Source of the DNA: Aquila chrysaetos chrysaetos
Lineage: Eukaryota; Chordata; Aves; Accipitriformes; Accipitridae
Length of the DNA stretch: 64,000 nt
Reading direction: 5' to 3'
Assembly (NCBI RefSeq): GCF_900496995.4
Contig: NC_044016.1
Coordinates: 21,432,932 to 21,496,931, forward strand
In this document: positions 44,001 through 57,400 of the stretch, one piece after another
How the letters are laid out: the number at the start of each line of letters is the position of its first letter
Position numbering within the stretch: position 1 is the first letter of the stretch
Notes under the pieces: generated by a model
What the model was told of the DNA's origin: nothing
What the model saw: the letters and a program-made list of their open reading frames with translations, nothing else
Database searches by the model: none
Translations under genes and position numbers: made by a program

Positions 44001-47000
44001 AGGGGACTGCTCTCCTCCCCACCTCTTCCCCTGGTCACTCTTACCCTCCTTGGGATCCTTCCTGCTCTGGGACACCGCTCGGCCCTTTCTCCCAGAGGAG
44101 CCTCTACCGCTCAGCTCCCCCCCACGTGGACCTTCCACCAGCCCAAATGGCAGGAACAGCTCCAGAGCGAGGGACAACAGCAAAAAAAAACAGCTGCCCA
44201 TTTAAATGCCCCCTCCTCCCAGACCAGACACATGCTCCCTGTAAGCGATACTGCCCAGGACCCCATTTGTCCGGGTGGCAGTGCCGGGGGAAGAAGGGGG
44301 GTGAGGGAGGAACAACGTCTGCCCGCCACAGAAATGTGGGCTGGCGGGATGGGGTCCTGTTTCACTACAAGGCTTCACAGAAGCCCCTGAGCAGGCAGCC
44401 GGGTCCAAAATATGCTTGCCTGTCATTCTGTGCCAGCGCCAGCAATTGCCACCCTGCTCCCACAAGGGCCAGGAATGCAGACCAGGCGGACCGCCAAGGA
44501 GAGCAAGCAAGGGATGCCCCAAGGCACGAAGCACAGAGGAGCAGATGGGCACTTCCCTGGGGAAGAGCTGCTATCTGGCTCCATGCAGGGCTCCAGAGCA
44601 GGCTGGTAACCAGTGTCCCATGCTTTCCAGCTGTGCTCCCAAGCTAAGCTAGCATGGGGCAAGCAGCCAGGGCCCTGCAGACCAGGGGAGCGCAAGCTAG
44701 CCAGGGTGAGGGTGCAGGCAGGAAGGTCCATGGCTCACGTCTGTGCCCTTCTGCTTCCCTCCTGTGCCTAACCTTTGTTTTGTTCCTGGTGGCTGTCTGG
44801 CTTCATTTCCTCCCCTTGTTGTTCCCTTCAAAAATCCTGCCAAGGCCCAACTCTTGGCTCCCACTCAAGCAGAATTTAGGAGAATGAACAGACACGAGGG
44901 ACTGAAAGCTACTGCTCCTTCTCCCAGCCTGCCTGATGCAAGCTGTCCCTTGTCCAGCAAGTCCCATCCAAGGGCGGTTAGTTCAGCCAGGGTGACCTTT
45001 CCCAGCCCTGTGGATTCCTCTTGGGGAGCCAGCCATGGATGAGGAAAGTGGGCTGGTCATGCCTCAGCATAGAGATATCATGTGCCGAAACCAGAAACAG
45101 TTCCCCGACAGCTCAGCTCCAGGCCCCAGGAGCTGCAAAGACTGGGGCTGACGTCAGCCCCTTGGGACTGGCCTCCCAGAGCCTCCTGGGCTCCAGGTCT
45201 GCTGTGGTCAGAGGACTTTGGCACAGGCGCACCACTCTGCTGCGTGCTGCTGCTGGCCCTGTGCTGGCAGTGTTACGGGGAGTGGGAAGAATGCAGGTGA
45301 AGGAAGCAGGAGCCAAAGCTTTGCTGCAGCTGTGTCAGGGTTTACGTTTCCCTGTTAGGGAGATTCTCCCCTTTTATCAGGGAGGCAGCGGGTGCAGTGC
45401 TTGGCATGCTCTTGAGACTCCTGGTTCGCTGTGCCGCAGCTGATCCCAGGTAAGTCACTGCCTTGCTCAGTGCCTTGATTTCCCCAGCAGTACAGCCCCA
45501 GTGGGAATATCCCCTCCCTGTGCAGAGGGCCCTTGCAGCATCCTGCCTCTGAGCAGGCTGGGGACCACTGCAGTAAAAAGTGCAGTGTCCCTGGTCAGTG
45601 GCAGTGACTGCAGTGATGGAGGGGAATGGAGATCTTATTCCCCAGGGAGCCTTAGCTATTCCTAGGAAAAGCCCTGCCTGTGCCAGGGGAACCAATCATC
45701 CTGCCGTGCCTGCCAGGGGAATCCTGTCCTTGGGTCCCATGGGGAAAGGGAGGTGCCAGCCAGGTGCAGAGGTATGGCAGCATGTTCCTGGGGGCATTGC
45801 ATCTGAGGGTTATGTGGCAGAGGTACAAAAGGAGGGGGATGGAAAATCCCTTGGGAACTGAGGGGCTTCAGTGTGTGGCCTCTGCAGAAACCTGCTCCTT
45901 CCCAGGGAGCAAGCACAGATAATGGCAGGAGGGGTTGCCCTGCTGGGAGAGCCAGATGCTTGCAACACCCCAGCACCGGGTGGAAAGTGGGGCAGGGCTT
46001 GTTTGCCAAGCTCTTGGGACTCATAAAGAGGCAGATTTTTTTTTGCCTCTGCCAAAAATGCAGAGATGTTGCTGAGCTGCTTTCCTGATCTGGAAGGTCA
46101 GGGGGTTTAGCCTCCCTTCACAGTTGGGCAAAAGCACAGTCCAAGGAGGTGATGGGACTTAATCCTGCTCCTCTGGTGAGTCAGGCACAGAGCTGGGAAG
46201 AGAATGCAACCTCGAAAGAAAAGAAAATCCCACCAGTATCTACTTCCAAGCACAAGATTTAGGGCACTGGAGTCCTGTACCCGTGTGTCTCCTGGGCCAA
46301 AGCCTGTAGAGCCTTGCTGTAACCTGATCCACGGAGGACTTTCTGCTCCTGCAGTCGCTGCTCTGTCTCTCAACACTTTTTCTTGTCTATCCTTCATCCC
46401 TCTTTACCAAGGAGCTCAAAATCCCTCACCAGGTGGCCGGCTCCTTTTTTGCTGGGTGCATATCAAGGCTGCTTCTTTTCAGACATCCATTTTCTTTATC
46501 ATACCAGTTGCACAAGGAAGTATCCCCTATTTAATTGCCAGCGAGGGCTGGGATGCACTTCCCGAGCCCAAACAGAGACCGTGTACCCCTCCGTAGCACT
46601 TATTTCTCTCAGGTGGTCAGTTAGCAGCTGGACATCAGCAAAAAAGGCGCAGGAGATGCCCCTGGGTGGTGCGAGGCAGGCACAGGGTCCCGGGAAACCT
46701 GCGGACAGAGCAGCGCTGGCAACGGGAGAGCAGGGCTGGAAGCAACCCAGCTGCAGGGGCTGTCCTCAGGCTGGTGGCAGGACTGTGCAGAGCTGTCCTC
46801 TTGTCTTCTCCTCCCTGCAGTCCCAAAGCCCTGAGGATTTGGCTTGCCCAAAGTCCAGCCCCTTCCTTCTTGCTGTTGAGCAGGGGTGAACTCACAGCCC
46901 ACACGTCCTCTGGGCAGATCCTGGGTCTGGAGCCAGCCGGTGCCTGTCTCCTCTGGGAGAGGACAACCTGCTGGGAGGCTACCTCAGAGGAGGCATGGCT

Positions 47001-47409
47001 GGAGGGTCAGGAGTGTGGGACACGCCAGCCTTTGGGCAGGACGTGGCTGTGCTACCTCCTGGTATGACCCCTCTTGGTCGCTGCTGCCCGTCGGCAGAGG
47101 GAAAGCCGCGTGAGCAGCCTTGTGCCCTGTCAGCCGACAGGCAAAGCTGGCACAGGCTTTGAGAGTGGGCCAGATCCCTGGCCGCTGCCCCATGCCAGCA
47201 CCCAGCCTGCTCCCAGGAGAACACCTCTGCTTTGTGGGAGGGCAGGACCCTTGTGCCACTTCAGAGGCAGGTGCAGGGGACAGAGCAACCATCGGCACCT
47301 GCCAATGCTTAAAGCGGCTGTCACATGGTTAAGGCTCCACAGGATTTAGCAGGGAGCAGGGATGCTAGGAAGAAGGGCATGGCCCTCGGGCATCTCTTCG
47401 ACAAGGCGT

Positions 47410-47432
47410 GCAAGATTTGCTGCAAATCTTGC
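47410..47432. repeat. 23-bp palindrome with ATTTGC half-sites
   Basis: The 11-bp arms GCAAGATTTGC and GCAAATCTTGC are perfect inverted copies around a single T. Each arm carries an octamer-like ATTTGC half-site, so a dimeric factor site is possible. It lies about 200 bp from the MEF2 site of the muscle cluster. Confidence 0.8.
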
Positions 47433-47602
47433 TCCGGGCATAGCACTGGGAGCTAATGGAAATGGTGGGGGGGAAGATGACAGGCGGCCAAGAGTTCTTT
47501 CTTTGAGGGGATCCCACCCATCTGGCAGGGACCTGAGAGGGTGGTGGTGGGGCGACACCGGTGGCACCCAAGCACCCGGTCCCGTGCAGGAGGAACGCTG
47601 GC

Positions 47603-47746
47603 CATTCCTGCTGGGGAGGGATGTAAGTGCTATAAATAGTTTGTTTAACACACTGTGGCCAGGCCCTCAAAAGCCCCGGCCCAAGCACATTCCCTGTTGC
47701 TGGCGCTGAGACAGCAGCTGTTGAAAGAAGCTGAATCCAGCAGCTG
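47603..47746. promoter_or_regulatory. Muscle motif cluster: MEF2, two MCAT, two CAGCTG E-boxes
   Basis: Within 144 bp: MCAT/TEAD motifs CATTCC at 47603-47608 and 47688-47693, a perfect MEF2 consensus CTATAAATAG at 47630-47639, and two CAGCTG E-boxes (the MyoD/myogenin preference) at 47715-47720 and 47741-47746. For minus-strand transcription the E-boxes lie upstream of the MEF2/TATA-like element, the usual order of a myogenic promoter, and MYMX is the next minus-strand gene. The MEF2 site also reads as TATAAATA on the plus strand, so direction is not settled. Confidence 0.6.
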
Positions 47747-50459
47747 CTGCCTGGTGCTCTCGGCCCCCGCCCCATGCCCCCAGCCCTCCCGCTCCCCTTG
47801 CGGGCTGGCTGAGCCCATGGCATCCCTTGGCATAGGTGCTGAGGCTCACCAAGGTGGTGCCAGCTCTGTGCTGGTGTTGGTGCTGCTCCCCGCGCTGATG
47901 GTGTGTGCAGGATGCTCCCACCGCCTGGCTGCTGGTGCTGGAGGGGCAAGGAGGATGGGGAGGGGGCTTTCCTCCCTGTCAGCCCTTGCAGCAGTGGGGA
48001 CACCGCCGAGCCTGGCCGGGAGCTGCGAGGCCATGCCGGTGGCAGCTGCTGCCCATGCAGGTGCCCTTGGCTCCAGTTCTCCCCAGCACCAGCTTGGGAT
48101 GCTGGGCTGGGCCACAGCCGCCCGCCCACCGGCTCTGCTCGCACAAAGGCCCCTTGTGCCCACAGGACTGACATTCCTGCAGCTGCAGGCCCGTGACAGA
48201 ACGAACCACAATTGAGGGGCAGACAGGGCCAGAGCCCGGCTGCTGGGGCAGCTGGTGGGGCCAGGTGGGGCCGGGCTGCAGTCCTGCCCCCCCTTCCCGT
48301 GCCTGGAAGATGGACATGAGCAGCTGGTGGAAGAGGGGGGACCCCCAGGTCGGGCAGGCGGCTCTGGGCCGTGGGAGGCAGGAGCACAGGGCACGAGGTG
48401 CCGGAGGAGATGCCGCGATGCTGGGGAGCAGGAGCAGTGGTGCTGTGCACCTGATGAGTGCTGCCTGCCCACCTTGTGCACTCCCACCCAACACAGACCT
48501 GTGGGGTAGGTGTGGGAAAGGCAGGAGTGGTCTGGCTCTTGCTGGCTAGTGCCCATTGCAAGACAAACCCAAAGCTAAGAGCAGTTTTGGTCACATCTGG
48601 CCCCTAGCCCCTCTTGCTCCTCATCTTACACCAGCATTTAAGGACCCTGCTGGGCCTCCTCCTTGTCCCCTTTGCAACGAGGGGGATGAGCCATGCTACT
48701 CTTCATTAGCTAGCAGCGGGGGACCCCCTGCCTGCTGACCCCCTGCTGATACTGGCCTGCCAGCTGCCAGGGCTAGTGAGGGAGGGGATCTGCCAGCTGG
48801 CGCCCAGAGGGAGGGAAGGAGGGGGCTTCTGGTAAGGCTACGCCGGAACACCTGTCATCCCAAAGCCAGGGCATCACTGTGCCCTACAATCGGGCCTGTG
48901 TGTGCAAGATGAGGCCCCGCAGCTGGGACAGTGATGACAGCTCTGCATGCCTGCCCCGTCCCGTCCCCACCTGAGCCCTTGTTTCCCAGGGGCTTTGGGG
49001 TTGCACAGAGGAGCAGGGAGCCCGGGCTGGCAAGCCCTGAGGTACCCCACCCCACAGGGGGCAGCTCAGCTCACAGGTAGCCAAGAGCCAAGTGCAAGTA
49101 GCCCACCTCCATCCAGCCCTGGGGAGCCTCCAGAGGAGAGGGCAGCCTGGGGAGGTGACTGGGGGGTTCCCACCTCCTGCCATCACACCTCAGCTGCACT
49201 CTGTGCTCTGAGCCAGGTTGGCTTGCCCTAGAGCTGGGTGCCACCCCACTGTGGGGAGACTGGTCCCAGAGAGTTGGGCTGGCACAAAGGGCACCCACAC
49301 GACAGATATTGAGATGCCAGGGGGGATAGGGTGTGCAAGGGCACTCCGATTCCAAATACTGAGCACCTCTGGGACCATCTGGGTTGTGATGCCCTTCTGG
49401 GGTGTCAGCAAGGGGCAGGATGCATATGCTGACAGCGAGTCCTGCTCTGAGCCATGCAGTGAAAAGCCCCACGACCTGGCCCTCCACTGTCATTTTCCTG
49501 GAAGGCTTTTGCCTCCAGCTGTGACATGCATGGCCTCAAAGGAAGCAGGGCATAACATGGATGTCCCACAGACCCTACCCAGGGTCACATACCTTGTGTG
49601 GTCCCTCCCTTTCCAGGGTCCAGAGCTCCAGGCTGCCCTCCAATCCCACCCACTCCATCCTATCCAAGCGGACGCTCTTTCCCCTCCCCACCCTCCCCGA
49701 GGCACCTCTCTTTAAGAGCAGACCCCAGCTCTGCCACCAGCAGAGGAGACTATAGCAAGGGGGCAGCCAGGGCAGCAAACCGTGATCAGTGTTAATCCAC
49801 CCCAGCACAAAGTCTGCCGGGCCAAACCCAGCCACGCCAGCTGCCTTCAGCCACTGCTGGGTTGCTGGTAAGGCAGGGGGGCAGTGAGTTTAAACTGCTC
49901 CAGCTGCTTGCGTGGCAGAGGCACCCAGCGGTGCCGTGGGGAGGCCTTTGGGACACCATGACCAGACCCAGGGCTCCCCTAGCTGAGCGGGAGCACGGCT
50001 GCACCCACATCCCCGGGGGCACAGGCTGGGGTGAAGCTGCCCCGGACCCCCCATCCCAGCCTAGTACTAACACGCTCTTCCTCCCACTGACACCAGGGAG
50101 CAAGCACTGGCTTTTCCTCTACTTGAAAAATCCCTGGGATAACCGAACAGCCCTGCTAACAGCATGCTGCTTGCTCTCACTTTGAAGAGCAGTGCTGCCT
50201 TACACCTCTCCTACATAGTGTTGCCCCTGTGTGTCGGTGACAAGACGCCCCTGCAAAAGAAGAGATGAGTTTTATAAAATCCTAGGGGATACGGATGCTC
50301 CCATCCCCACGGCAAGACCTGTACCTGGTGGTGCTCCTCTACCCATGGCCCAGGCTGGGCAAGAAGCATGCCTTGGGCTTGGCTCCGCATCTCATCCCCC
50401 CAGCCCAGGCCACAGTGAGCGGAGGAAGGACGCGACCCCCAAGTCACTGCCCAGGACAC

Positions 50460-51740
50460 ACGTCCAACAGATCTTGGTTTATTCCCGGAGTGCGCAGTGA
50501 GCGGGGATGAGGAAGCGGATCTGCCGGCCTGGCAGCAGTGGTTATTGCTGCAGGTGCGTCCTCCAGCGACGACAGGGGTCTGGGGGAAGCTAACTGCCTG
50601 ACTGTCTGCCTCTACAGGGCAAAGGATGGGCCATCACCCACCGCCAAGCTGGAGCCACCCCATTATCCCAGAAGAAGGTGGGGGGAGTGGAGGAGCACAG
50701 AGAAGTGCAAATACGTTGGCACTGGAGCCCATCTGCACTGGGCGAAGGAGCCCAAGGGAGGAAAAGAGTGTAACAGTGTGGGAGGGTGAGGGAAACAGGG
50801 GAAAAAACCCCAACTGTATGCAGGAGAACATCCCCTCCAATCACCATCCCCTCCTCTCTGGGGGAAGGCATCCCCTCTTGGGTGCTGGTCCCCGCCAGCC
50901 CTGCTGTGGGCCATAAGCAGGGGCAGTGGATGCCCCAGGAGCTCCCAGGGATGGGAGAGGTGGCCAAGCTGCTGTGACGGGCATTGCTGTGCCCACGTGG
51001 AAGAGAGGAGCTTCTGCTGCACTACAGGGTGGCATGTGTTCACATGGCAGGGGAGCCCCCAAACATTCAGTGCCTGACCCAGTGGTGGGGCAAAGGCAGG
51101 GGCATGAAGGTGGGAGTGATGTGTTGAAGGCCACGCAGAAAGAGCCAGTGGGCTCCATGCTTTGGTCGTGCTTAGTGGTGATGAGTGCAGTGCAAGGGCT
51201 TCAAGAAGAAGAGTATGGCCTTTCCTCCTCCCAGAAGGCCACTCGAGCTACGCAGGAACCTGCTGCCTCTGCCTGAGCAAGGCAGTACCTGCTGATGCTC
51301 CCAGGTGTGAGCAGAGACAGACAGGGATGAGACAGCACTAGAGCAAGCAATACGAGTCGCCCCTCTCTCCCCGCTGCAGCTCCTGCCTCTCCTGGCTCTG
51401 AAGCCAGCCCCCAGCCTGCTCCTTCACTCCCGTCAAGCTCGGTGCAGGGATGCACAGGTACTCCATGCTGCTCACCCTCTTCTTGTTCTGGGGTGGGGAG
51501 AGAGGAGGGGGGGAGTGGAAAGAAGCCCAGCCCAGAAGAGGAGAAGGGCATCCCCTGCCTGCCTTGACCCTGGTCCACCCGAGAGGGTGGTGTGAGGCTT
51601 GCCAGGAGGCAGGGCTGGCGGCTCAGCGTGGGATGGAGCAAGGGGGGAAGAGTATTCTGTGTCCACAGATCCAAGGGGAGGCACTTGGAGGGGGCCTGGC
51701 CCGCCGGGGTGTCACAGCCACAGTGGATCTGTCGTGGCTC
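50460..51740 (-). other. CAPN11: CAPN11 3' UTR
   Basis: Sequence between the TAG at 51743-51741 and the AATAAA at 50483-50478. No conserved frame or further exon was seen. The length assumes that no earlier non-canonical signal is used. Confidence 0.55.
50478..50483 (-). terminator. CAPN11: Poly(A) signal of CAPN11
   Basis: A minus-strand AATAAA about 1.26 kb beyond the calpain stop codon, the first canonical hexamer found downstream. It implies a 3' UTR from 51740 to about 50460. Confidence 0.65.
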
Positions 51741-54486
51741 CTAGCCGCACATCGTCAGCAGCAGCCACTGGGAAGGAGAGGGAGAAGGGATGAGCAGGGG
51801 CTGGTGCATTTCTGACATGCCCTCATGTGTCAACTTTACCAGCCCTCCAAGAAACAACGAGCCTGCAGCAATCCCTTTTTCTTATCTTGATCTTTTATGG
51901 GTTCTTTCCCTACCCAAGGGACTGGAGGGCTTTCTATCACCCAGCCTAGGTGCCCCATTCACCCTAATGCCTTGTCCCTTTGTCTCCCACCCCACCCCCC
52001 ACTGGGCTGAGCTCTCACCTCGGAGAGGTTCATGATGGCGGTGCCAGTGCCTTCGGGGTCCATGCTGTGGAAGAACCCTGCAGGGGCACAAGAGCAAGGT
52101 GAGCAACACATTTCTCTGTCCCCACCCTCCCTGCCCCAGAGCCACCACTCACTGAACATGGCCTCCAGCTTCACGAGGCAGCAGACAAAGTTGTCAAAGT
52201 CCACACCCATGTCAGCATCTGCATAGCGGGCCACCACCACCTGATGCAGCTTGTTGTTCAGCTTGAAACCTGCAAGGCAGAGAAGAGTCAGCACCCCAGG
52301 GAGGCAGGAAAGGAGGGTGTAACTATGAAAGTCCATGCCCCCACCCAAAGGGACCACCAGCCCACCCAAGGAAGGGCACAGAGTCCAGCCTCAGCAGGAA
52401 GAGGGGATGCTCTCCTTGGAGCCATATGAGCATAGTTAGCTCACTGATCCATCCCAGGCCTCTGCTTCATCAGGATGGGACCCTGCAGGTCAGAAGACAG
52501 AGGCTGGGACCACCTTGTGTGTGTCCTTAACTCTGAGGCTCCAGCACTTGGCACAGCTGGGATGGAGAGACCCCAGCGCAGACATGGGCCTCATCTCACC
52601 ACCACAACAGATTGGCTCCAAGCACACAATATAGGCTGGTTTCACTCTTCTCCACCTACTTGGGACAGGGCTCCAACAGCATGAGCCCCCTCCCCAGCCC
52701 CCAGCCCAGCCCCATCCTGCCCCAGACCTACCAGCTGACTCTAGAGCCATGCGCATCTCATAGGAGCTCATGGTGCCCGACTTATCCAGGTCGTGCTGGC
52801 GGAAGATCGCCTGCAAAAACATCATGGAGGATGTGAAGGGCAGGCTCTCCTATGGCCTCCAGCCTGGCTGTCCCCTCACTCTGCTGCCCCAGAAGGGGTG
52901 CTACCTCCATGCAGTGTGCCATACCCCCCGCTCCTCCTCACCAGCCAGCTCCGGATCTTGTTCCACAGGATCTGGAACTCCACCAGCCCAAGGCGGGCAC
53001 TGCCATCTTTCTGGGAAGCAGAGGGTCAAGGAGAAAGCAGCCAGCAAAGGGGGTGGTGTAAAGGCAAAGCCATCGGATTCCAGCCACCTGAGGCAACAAA
53101 AGCCTGGCCACACTTGGCCTGCCCAGTTTTCCGCCCAGCTTCCCCGCTCTGTCCTGCAGCATCAGCAAGATCAGAGCCTGCAAACCCAGTGGGGAAACAG
53201 CAATGCTTAAACTAGCTGCCATGCCACTCCCTGGGAGCAGCTGTGCTGCTGCTGCTGTAGGAAGCACATCGCTGTGGCGTCCTTGGAGCAAAACTGGGCT
53301 GGCCTGCAGCAAAAGGGGATGCTGCAGGGCCAGGCTGGAGAATAGCTTGGAGCTGCTCCTCTACCCACACCTGACCACTCAGCTGCCTGTCCTTGTGCAA
53401 GCAGGAACACAGGCCATGGCTCCTGTTGCTTTACACCTCTCATCCGCAACTGCTGGACAGGATGGTTTGGGGGAAAAAAACCAAGAGCCCTTGTTCCCTT
53501 CCAGGAGCGTCTCGAAGGCTGGGTGGCATCATGGCATGTCAGGCTGGCAAGTCTGTGGGGAAGGGAGGGACAGGGCGCTTCCTCCCAGAGGGCAAGGTTG
53601 AAGGCCTGAGCAGGGCTAGGCTTCTGGTGGCGGAGCCAGGGCCCAAAGCAAGCAGGGCAACTGGTGAACTTTTCCAAAAAACCTGCTGCTAAAGCCCAGA
53701 GGTGTAGGGCAGGTGGCCCTGAAGCCACAAGGACCCCTTCCTTCTTTCCCCTGGTTGAACAGCCTCAGCAGGGCTGGAGAGCCAAGCCCCAGCTCCTGTG
53801 TAGAAGTCTTGCTGCTGGCAGGCTGAGCACCAGGAAAGCTGGTCCCTGCCCACAGCACCAAGAGGATACATCCATCAGGTTGACCATGTTGCGGCAGGAA
53901 TCCAAGCTGAACCCATCCGTCTTCAGATCTTTGTCTGAGGAGGAAGGAGGAGGTTGAGCACGTGCATTAAAACCCAACCTGCTGAGCAGGCCTGAAAGGG
54001 TGGGAAGGGCAGCACTTACGTCTAGCAATGACTCTGTTCAGAATAGTCTGGAGCTCGAAGACACTGATTTCCATGTCCTGCAGCAGGAGCAGAGTTAGCA
54101 GCACCCCTTGCCTGCTTTCCACCCCACCTGTGGCCATTCCCCCCCACCTAAACATCTCTGCCTTAGTCACAACACATCAGGGTGCCATTGCATTTTCTGC
54201 ATGCCCAGAAGAGTTTGGGCCACAGGTGGATGCCCCTTCCCCAAATCTGCTCCCATCACACCACCCCTGGGGGCAGCTGGGCTGAGCCATGTAGAGATGG
54301 ACTTGTCTGCAGCATGGGACTGAGCGAGCGTGGGGTGGGCTGGAGGTCTCACGGCCAGGGATCCCATCCCATCCCCTCCCCAGGCCAGGGCCCCCCACAG
54401 CTCAGCGCAGCTGTACCCACCTCCCCTGCCAGCTGCTGGAACATGTTCTTGAAGCCATCCTCTATGTCATCCTCAGTTATTTCCTC
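51741..54486 (-). other. CAPN11: CAPN11 penta-EF-hand exons
   Basis: Eight exons encode the C-terminal calcium-binding domain that dimerises with the small subunit CAPNS1. Visible calcium loops include [12 protein letters not shown] (exon 53010-52942) and [12 protein letters not shown] (exon 52810-52732). The last pair carries VDFDNFVCC and DPEGTGTA. The final exon has only eight codons plus stop before the 3' UTR. Confidence 0.92.
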
Positions 54487-57400
54487 CTGGGGTGACACAG
54501 GCCAGAAAGAAGAGGTTAGTGGTCAAACCTGGGCTCTGCCCTACCTCCCAGGCTCAGCAAACCCAAACTGGAAGGGAAGCTCTTCTTTGTTTGTCTTACC
54601 TTTGTTACTTCCCACATCCCCATCACCTCAACCCTGCTAGCCCCTCTGCAGCCACAGTGACACACCTCCTGCCTGCAGCTCCCCCTCCCAAGCCCCAGAG
54701 CCTTCGTACCAACTGAACCAAAGCGGCAGCTCCTACCTCATCTGCCAGATCGGCAGAGATCTCCTCGTCTAGCTCCCTGGGGGCAGAAAGGAGGAAAACA
54801 GTGATGAGCAGGGTCCCCAGCCAGCTGGCTGCCTGTGGTGGGGAAATGTCCCACCACTCACAGACACAGGGTGTCCCCCGGCCAGGCAGGGACTCACGCC
54901 GTGTCCGACTGCTTCTCGGTGAAGACCCGCAGGATGAAGTCGGCCTCCTTGTGTGGCTCGAAGGTGGAGGGCACAACGATGTACTCGCCGGGGGGCAGCC
55001 GGATCTGGTTGCTCACCTCCCGCAGGTTGATGAAGGTCTCAGACCGTGCCCGGGACTGGTTTCGCAGGAAGAAGTCCTTCTTCAAGTGCACGTTTTGGGT
55101 GCCCTGGGCCTGGGGGAATGAATGCACTTGTGGACAACAGCCCCTCAACAGTGGTGACCCACAGGGAGCGGCAAGACCAAAGCCAGCCCCCTCAGACAGG
55201 ACATCCCTGCCCTGCCCTGCCCATCCCAGCAGGAGCCTTCCCTCCCACATTGAGGTGCCCAGCACCCATTAGCACCCTAGCCACTGCCAGCAGGGTGGGA
55301 GCTCCCATGCCACTGGGTGCACATATGTGCATGCATGTGCATTAACCCATTCCTTCCCACTCTTGTGCTCTCCTCCAAGAGTGGGTAGGCTCTGGCAACT
55401 CAGGACGTACCTCCTCAGGAACCTGCAGGGAGGAGAGAAAAGGGGAAAAAAAAAAATCAGAATCCTAGTACCTGCCCCCATCCCTTACAGCTGCATGGAG
55501 CATGGGACAGGGGACATTAACCCACAGCCTTGCCAAAGCAGGTGGGAAAGGTTTCCTTGAGGACTGGGGTGCCAGGTTGAGGCAGGATTGGCAGGGCTGA
55601 GCCCATCCCAAAGAAGCAGCATCGGGGTGGGCAGCGGTTACCTCGTAGACAGCAAAGCCGATGGTATGCATGTCGCCCCCCACCCGCCGCTCCCGCCGCC
55701 GGTGCTTCTGCATCAGAGCCACCAGGAAGCTGCAGGCCAACTCGTCGTCCCCAGGGTCATCATCTTCTTCTAGCAGCTTGATCTTAAACTGGGGGTTGAT
55801 CCAGAATGTGGCTGGGAGGAAGAGGATGCGTGGATGAGACACCTGGCTCCATCATGCTGCCAAGAGCGGAGACGCAGAGGGGAGATGTACCTGGGTGATT
55901 CCTGCAGCCCCCGGCAGTGCTCCCCCGGCGCCATGTGCCCTCAAACACCTGCGTGTGCCATCTGCTGAGCTCGTCCTTGGTGAGGGCATCGGGGGTCAGG
56001 TTGCAGATTTCCAGCCTGGAGAACTCCCTCATGAAGTCCCGGAAAGACATCCTGTGGGAGGCAGGCAGGGGCTGAGGCCAGGACACTGCTGGCAGGGAGG
56101 GAGGAGAGCGCAAGCAACTCCAGACCCAGCCAGCGTTTTGGGAGAATTAAGTGACAGCAAGATCTTACCCTGAGCAGTTATAGCTCACTTAAAGCCCGCT
56201 GCTGGGTTTGGGGAAGAAGGGATGTTTACCCTTCCTAGATGTTTATTTTGCATTTAATTGGGCTGAATTTCCTTGAAGGGAGGAAAATTATTAACTAGAT
56301 CAGATGAGAAAATGCCAGCAGGCTCTCCAGTGCTGGAAAGGCAGCTCATAAAGGCAGGTCATGTGTTTCAGGTGAAGTAGGGCCACAGGATCTCTCCCCA
56401 GCTCCTCTGCTGCTTCCCAGGCTGGCTGCTGAAAAAGAGCAGCACTTTTGCACTCACCAGAACTCTCCATCCTCCATCTTCAGCTGCAGCTCTTCCCTGT
56501 CGTCAGGGTCAATGTTGTTCCACTCAGAGGAGCTGGAACAGCAGGAGAGACAATTAGATGAGGACTACTCAAGGTGAACTGAGAGCACTTCAAAGCTGGC
56601 CCTCAACTACCCCCCTCTCTGATGTGAAGGGCACTGCACACTGCAAACTTCCCCTTGGCAGTGCTGTGCACTCAACTGCTGTGTGTGCAGTGCCTTCTGG
56701 CCTGCCAGTGGTGGGACTGAAGTCCCATCTGCCCAACTCACCCATCGCTCCAGGCTCCGGTCCACTCCACCTGACCCCAGGGGTTCCTGATGCGGATGAG
56801 CTGTTCCTGCTGACCCCGGTAGTTCACCTGCCAGTCACCAGACACAGGAGGTTGAGCCTATGACACTGTCCAGGCTATTTTATTGCTATTAAAGTCTCAT
56901 CTAGCCAACTCACGTCTCTGAAGGCTGTGACAGAATAGGCATGGCCCTTCACCAGCTTCTTGAAGGTCACTGCTTCCATATCAAAGGCACTTGTGATCTG
57001 AGGAGAGTGTGCAAAGCTCAAGTGAATATGATTAAATTCATATAGTCCTATCCCTACTCCTTCCCTCCACCATGTAGAGAATCCCCCTTGCTTAGCACTG
57101 CTCCAGCCAAGAGAAGCAGCAGGTACCAGCACCCTCTGCTCAAAGGCTGCTGGCTGAGGACAATGTAAAGACAGTTTCCCAGCCAGTAGACCCTGAAAAT
57201 CCATCAGGCAACCATCCAGACTTCAGAAAGCAAGAAAAGGATTTCACGAGAGGGAATGGATGGAAAACCCTGCTCCAGATAATTCTCAAACGCTGACATA
57301 AGACATGGCCAGAACTATAGGCAGACCCTTGTTCTAACAGCCCACACTTGAGATGGACATTCCCGCTCCATCCAAAGGAGCCCGTTCACAGCAGCTGGGC

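Larger units (their letters stand above)
43805..50450. other. Intergenic interval between MYMX and CAPN11
   Basis: 6.6 kb without a supportable coding exon. It holds the muscle motif cluster at 47.6-47.75 kb and a 23-bp palindrome at 47410-47432, and probably the non-coding first exon of MYMX. Open frames such as 47655-48215 on the plus strand lack any recognisable domain. Confidence 0.5.

Noticed and set aside
43602..44201. 199-codon extended form of the MYMX frame
   Set aside because: The upstream 137 residues do not resemble myomixer, lie across a plausible splice acceptor at 43805, and are Arg/Pro-rich as expected of open GC-rich sequence.
47655..48215. 186-codon plus-strand ORF just downstream of TATAAATA
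   Set aside because: The hydrophobic patch could pass for a signal peptide, but the rest is unstructured and its start lies where transcription would begin; the TATA-like element is better read as a MEF2 site.
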